Shown here: in pieces, positions 63,694 through 64,000 of the stretch
How the letters are laid out: every line of letters starts with the position of its first letter
How positions within the stretch are numbered: the stretch's first letter is position 1
DNA from: Flavobacteriales bacterium
Lineage (GTDB): Bacteria; Bacteroidota; Bacteroidia; Flavobacteriales; Flavobacteriaceae
Reading direction: 5' to 3'
Assembly (NCBI GenBank): GCA_011524905.1
Contig: WTJI01000039.1
Location: 55,447 to 119,446, forward strand
DNA: 64,000 bases
Program-made: the position numbers and the translations under genes
Notes under the pieces: generated by a model
Told to the model about the DNA's origin: nothing
Databases searched by the model: none
The model's input: the letters and a program-made list of their open reading frames with translations, nothing else

Positions 63694-64000
63694 TTATTCT
63701 AAATGAGAATTTCTAATATTATACGAAAGTTAATGGCACAGAAAATTAAAGAATATTATTTCTCGCTGTAAAACAAATATCGAATCGCTAACATTAGCTA
63801 TAAGTAATACAAGGAGAAGTATTGATATGAATCAATTCACACTTAATAGACACAACACAGTAGTCTAATGTAAATTGCATTAAATGCCCAATAGCTTATA
63901 CCGGAAACCCATGTCTGAGACACCCAAATTTCATCCATCCTTAAGTTTAGCCCATAAAAAAACCCTCGATACGGAGTGTAAGGAGGGTTCGAAGAAGGCG
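63694..64000. other. 307-bp gap at the right edge; no gene seen
   Basis: No long frame on either strand. A 13-codon frame at 63827-63868 has AGGAG 10 nt before its ATG, but is too short to call. The last 46 bases hold a terminator for minus-strand transcription (63955-63989), implying a leftward gene beyond the edge. Confidence 0.6.
63955..63989 (-). terminator. minus-strand terminator for a gene beyond the right edge
   Basis: Arms AACCCTC (63961-63967) and GAGGGTT (63983-63989), with a small inner TAC/GTA pairing in the loop. Read on the minus strand, the stem is followed by a T-run (complement of the A-run at 63956-63962). Confidence 0.75.

Noticed and set aside
63827..63868. 13-codon leader peptide (MNQFTLNRHNTVV) with AGGAG upstream
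   Set aside because: Too short, and no downstream gene in the window for it to lead; the purine run could be chance.
63955..64000. Possible tRNA at the right edge because of a TTCGAA motif
   Set aside because: No cloverleaf pairing on either strand; the hairpin with A-run is better read as a minus-strand terminator.

Overview
The window reads as chromosome of a marine-type Bacteroidota, most likely a member of the Flavobacteriia. The support is: a type IX secretion (T9SS) cargo protein with a C-terminal sorting domain; promoters of the form TTTG / TAnnTTTG instead of the usual -35/-10; few Shine-Dalgarno sequences; a fused CcsB-CcsA cytochrome c maturation protein; MurA with Asp in place of the active-site Cys; and many families common in this phylum (DUF2911, DUF2520, DUF4290, DUF983, DUF6452, DUF6048, CtlX). 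Genes are tightly packed, with many 1-38 bp overlaps. I saw no insertion sequence, prophage, CRISPR array or rRNA operon, and no dedicated transcription factor apart from an HU-type protein.

Layout. 1-9.6 kb: a sterol desaturase-like enzyme cut by the left edge, a 1694-residue T9SS surface protein with ten cysteine-bracketed repeats, a lipoprotein, an easily missed zinc-ribbon microprotein, a PLP decarboxylase and an MscS channel. 9.6-19.7 kb: two amidinotransferase-fold enzymes for arginine/citrulline breakdown, a secreted GH65 enzyme, a TerB-like protein, CcsBA, and the DUF2520-KdsC-Maf operon. 19.9-24.1 kb: a PIG-L deacetylase, a 29-codon membrane peptide and a sodium:solute symporter. 25.2-32.4 kb: a photobiology operon with an SRPBCC protein, an SDR, four cryptochrome/photolyase-family proteins of different classes, and the small proteins DUF2256 and TIGR03643/DUF2805.

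32.4-46 kb: housekeeping (murA, recQ, fmt, HU, YqgE, tRNA-Met) mixed with a class IV aminotransferase homologue that has lost its PLP lysine, AlkB, a DMT transporter and exported proteins. 46-51 kb: cutC, then glpK-glpD-glpF for glycerol use. 50.8-53.2 kb, minus strand: a ZapB-like coiled coil, ZapA, a 6S-RNA-like ncRNA and RNase Y. 53.3-63.7 kb: an M23 peptidase, a cysteine desulfurase, ornithine aminotransferase, RlmD, DUF6452 and DUF6048 proteins, a THUMP methyltransferase, a ZIP transporter and a serine/threonine dehydratase.

How the genes may work together. The arginine-deiminase-like enzyme, CtlX and RocD could form an arginine to citrulline to ornithine to glutamate-semialdehyde route. 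glpFKD takes up glycerol and oxidises it to DHAP. The photolyase operon could repair CPDs and (6-4) photoproducts and also sense blue light. The best candidates for something little described are the accessory and fourth-paralogue genes of the photolyase operon, the two overlooked small ORFs, the 6S-like RNA, and the unassigned hairpin-plus-terminator element at 62.5-62.7 kb.
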